A stretch of 64,000 nt of DNA from Bordetella genomosp. 9. GTDB taxonomy: Bacteria > Pseudomonadota > Gammaproteobacteria > Burkholderiales > Burkholderiaceae_B. The first letter of the stretch is position 1, and each line of letters starts with the position of its first letter. This document shows, one piece after another, positions 63,743-64,000 of the stretch. The stretch covers positions 2,728,001-2,792,000 of the forward strand of contig NZ_CP021109.1 of NCBI RefSeq assembly GCF_002119725.1, given 5' to 3'. The position numbers and the translations under genes are program-made. A model generated the notes under the pieces. It was not told the DNA's origin. It saw only the letters and a program-made list of their open reading frames with translations, and did not search any database.

Positions 63743-64000
63743 CTATTGCCGCATCCCTTCGCGCTCCATGCGCTGCAGCAGGTTGCGCCAGCGGCCGATG
63801 CGATCGACCGGGGCGGCGTTTTTGCCGTCGACGTATACGCCTTCGGCGTTGAAACTGAATACCGGCGTCAGGTCGCGCCGTTGCGACGCTGGCAGGATAT
63901 TGGAGACCAGGCTGTCAAGGACCAGCGGTTCCGCGTTGGCCGACGGGTAATAGGCCAGCACCATGTGCGCGATCTGCTCGGTGCTTTCGGGACCGCCGAT
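63743..64000 (-). CDS. lapG: LapG-like periplasmic cysteine protease (C-terminus only)
   Basis: The visible 85 residues match the end of LapG-type transglutaminase-like (BTLCP) proteases: the catalytic His in AHMVLAYYPS and the catalytic Asp in LVLDSL, then ILPASQRRDLTPVFSFNAEGVYVDGK. LapG releases a biofilm adhesin by cutting its N-terminus when LapD lets go. The gene continues beyond the window edge, so the catalytic Cys is not seen. No adhesin gene is in view. Confidence 0.9.
   Translation of the reverse strand: MGGPESTEQIAHMVLAYYPSANAEPLVLDSLVSNILPASQRRDLTPVFSFNAEGVYVDGKNAAPVDRIGRWRNLLQRMEREGMRQ

Noticed and set aside
1..64000. tRNA, rRNA genes, insertion sequences or prophage genes
   Set aside because: None could be recognised by eye; absence is not proven without a search.

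Overview
The window comes from a GC-rich betaproteobacterium, most likely Bordetella, Achromobacter or a close relative in the Alcaligenaceae. That assignment rests on gene order (flhDC-motAB-cheA...flhBAF-flgNMA/flgBCDEFGHI, with fliA and fliC beside flhDC), codon style, lipoyl-domain-bearing E2 and E3 subunits of pyruvate dehydrogenase, and a short GC-rich triple-hairpin repeat scattered between genes. It is inference; no rRNA or tRNA gene was seen to confirm it.

Region 1 (1-28330) is a near-complete flagellar and chemotaxis locus. On the minus strand lie flgI (start only), flgH, G, F, E, D, C and B. On the plus strand are flgA, flgM and flgN. A minus-strand run of flhF, flhA, flhB, cheZ, cheY, cheB, cheR, a chemoreceptor, cheW, cheA, a second CheY-like regulator, motB, motA, flhC and flhD follows. 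The plus-strand genes fliA and fliC face away from flhD. flgM and fliC carry matching sigma-28 promoters, so the FliA/FlgM checkpoint and its targets are both visible. FlhD4C2-like half-sites lie before motA and between flgB and flgA.

Region 2 (28431-35008) is a putative protein-modification island next to flagellin. It holds an ATP-grasp enzyme and a small methyltransferase with overlapping ends, then on the opposite strand a DegT-family sugar aminotransferase and a 1162-residue protein that joins a protein-methyltransferase-like module, TPRs and a complete GT41 (O-GlcNAc-transferase/SPINDLY) catalytic region. This is the most unusual system in the window.

Region 3 (35266-48536) is mainly housekeeping: lpdA, aceF and aceE on the minus strand, then divergently a PAS sensor kinase, its FixJ/NarL-type partner and folD with overlapping ends, then prlC, a SCO1-type copper chaperone and a small GlsB/YeaQ membrane protein. 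A 14-bp direct repeat with a 20-bp period sits just upstream of a good aceE promoter.

Region 4 (48638-64000) deals with redox, metals and surface functions. It has a mercuric-reductase-like flavoprotein beside a peroxiredoxin-glutaredoxin fusion; copZ, copA and cueR with two facing CueR-type promoters; a nitroreductase; cadR and cadA with a textbook CadR operator; a large unrecognised protein followed closely by a class A beta-lactamase; and lapD with the C-terminus of lapG (c-di-GMP control of adhesin release), cut by the window edge.

At least six copies of the triple-hairpin repeat occur between genes, and a 17-copy array of an 8-bp unit separates the convergent flgN and flhF.
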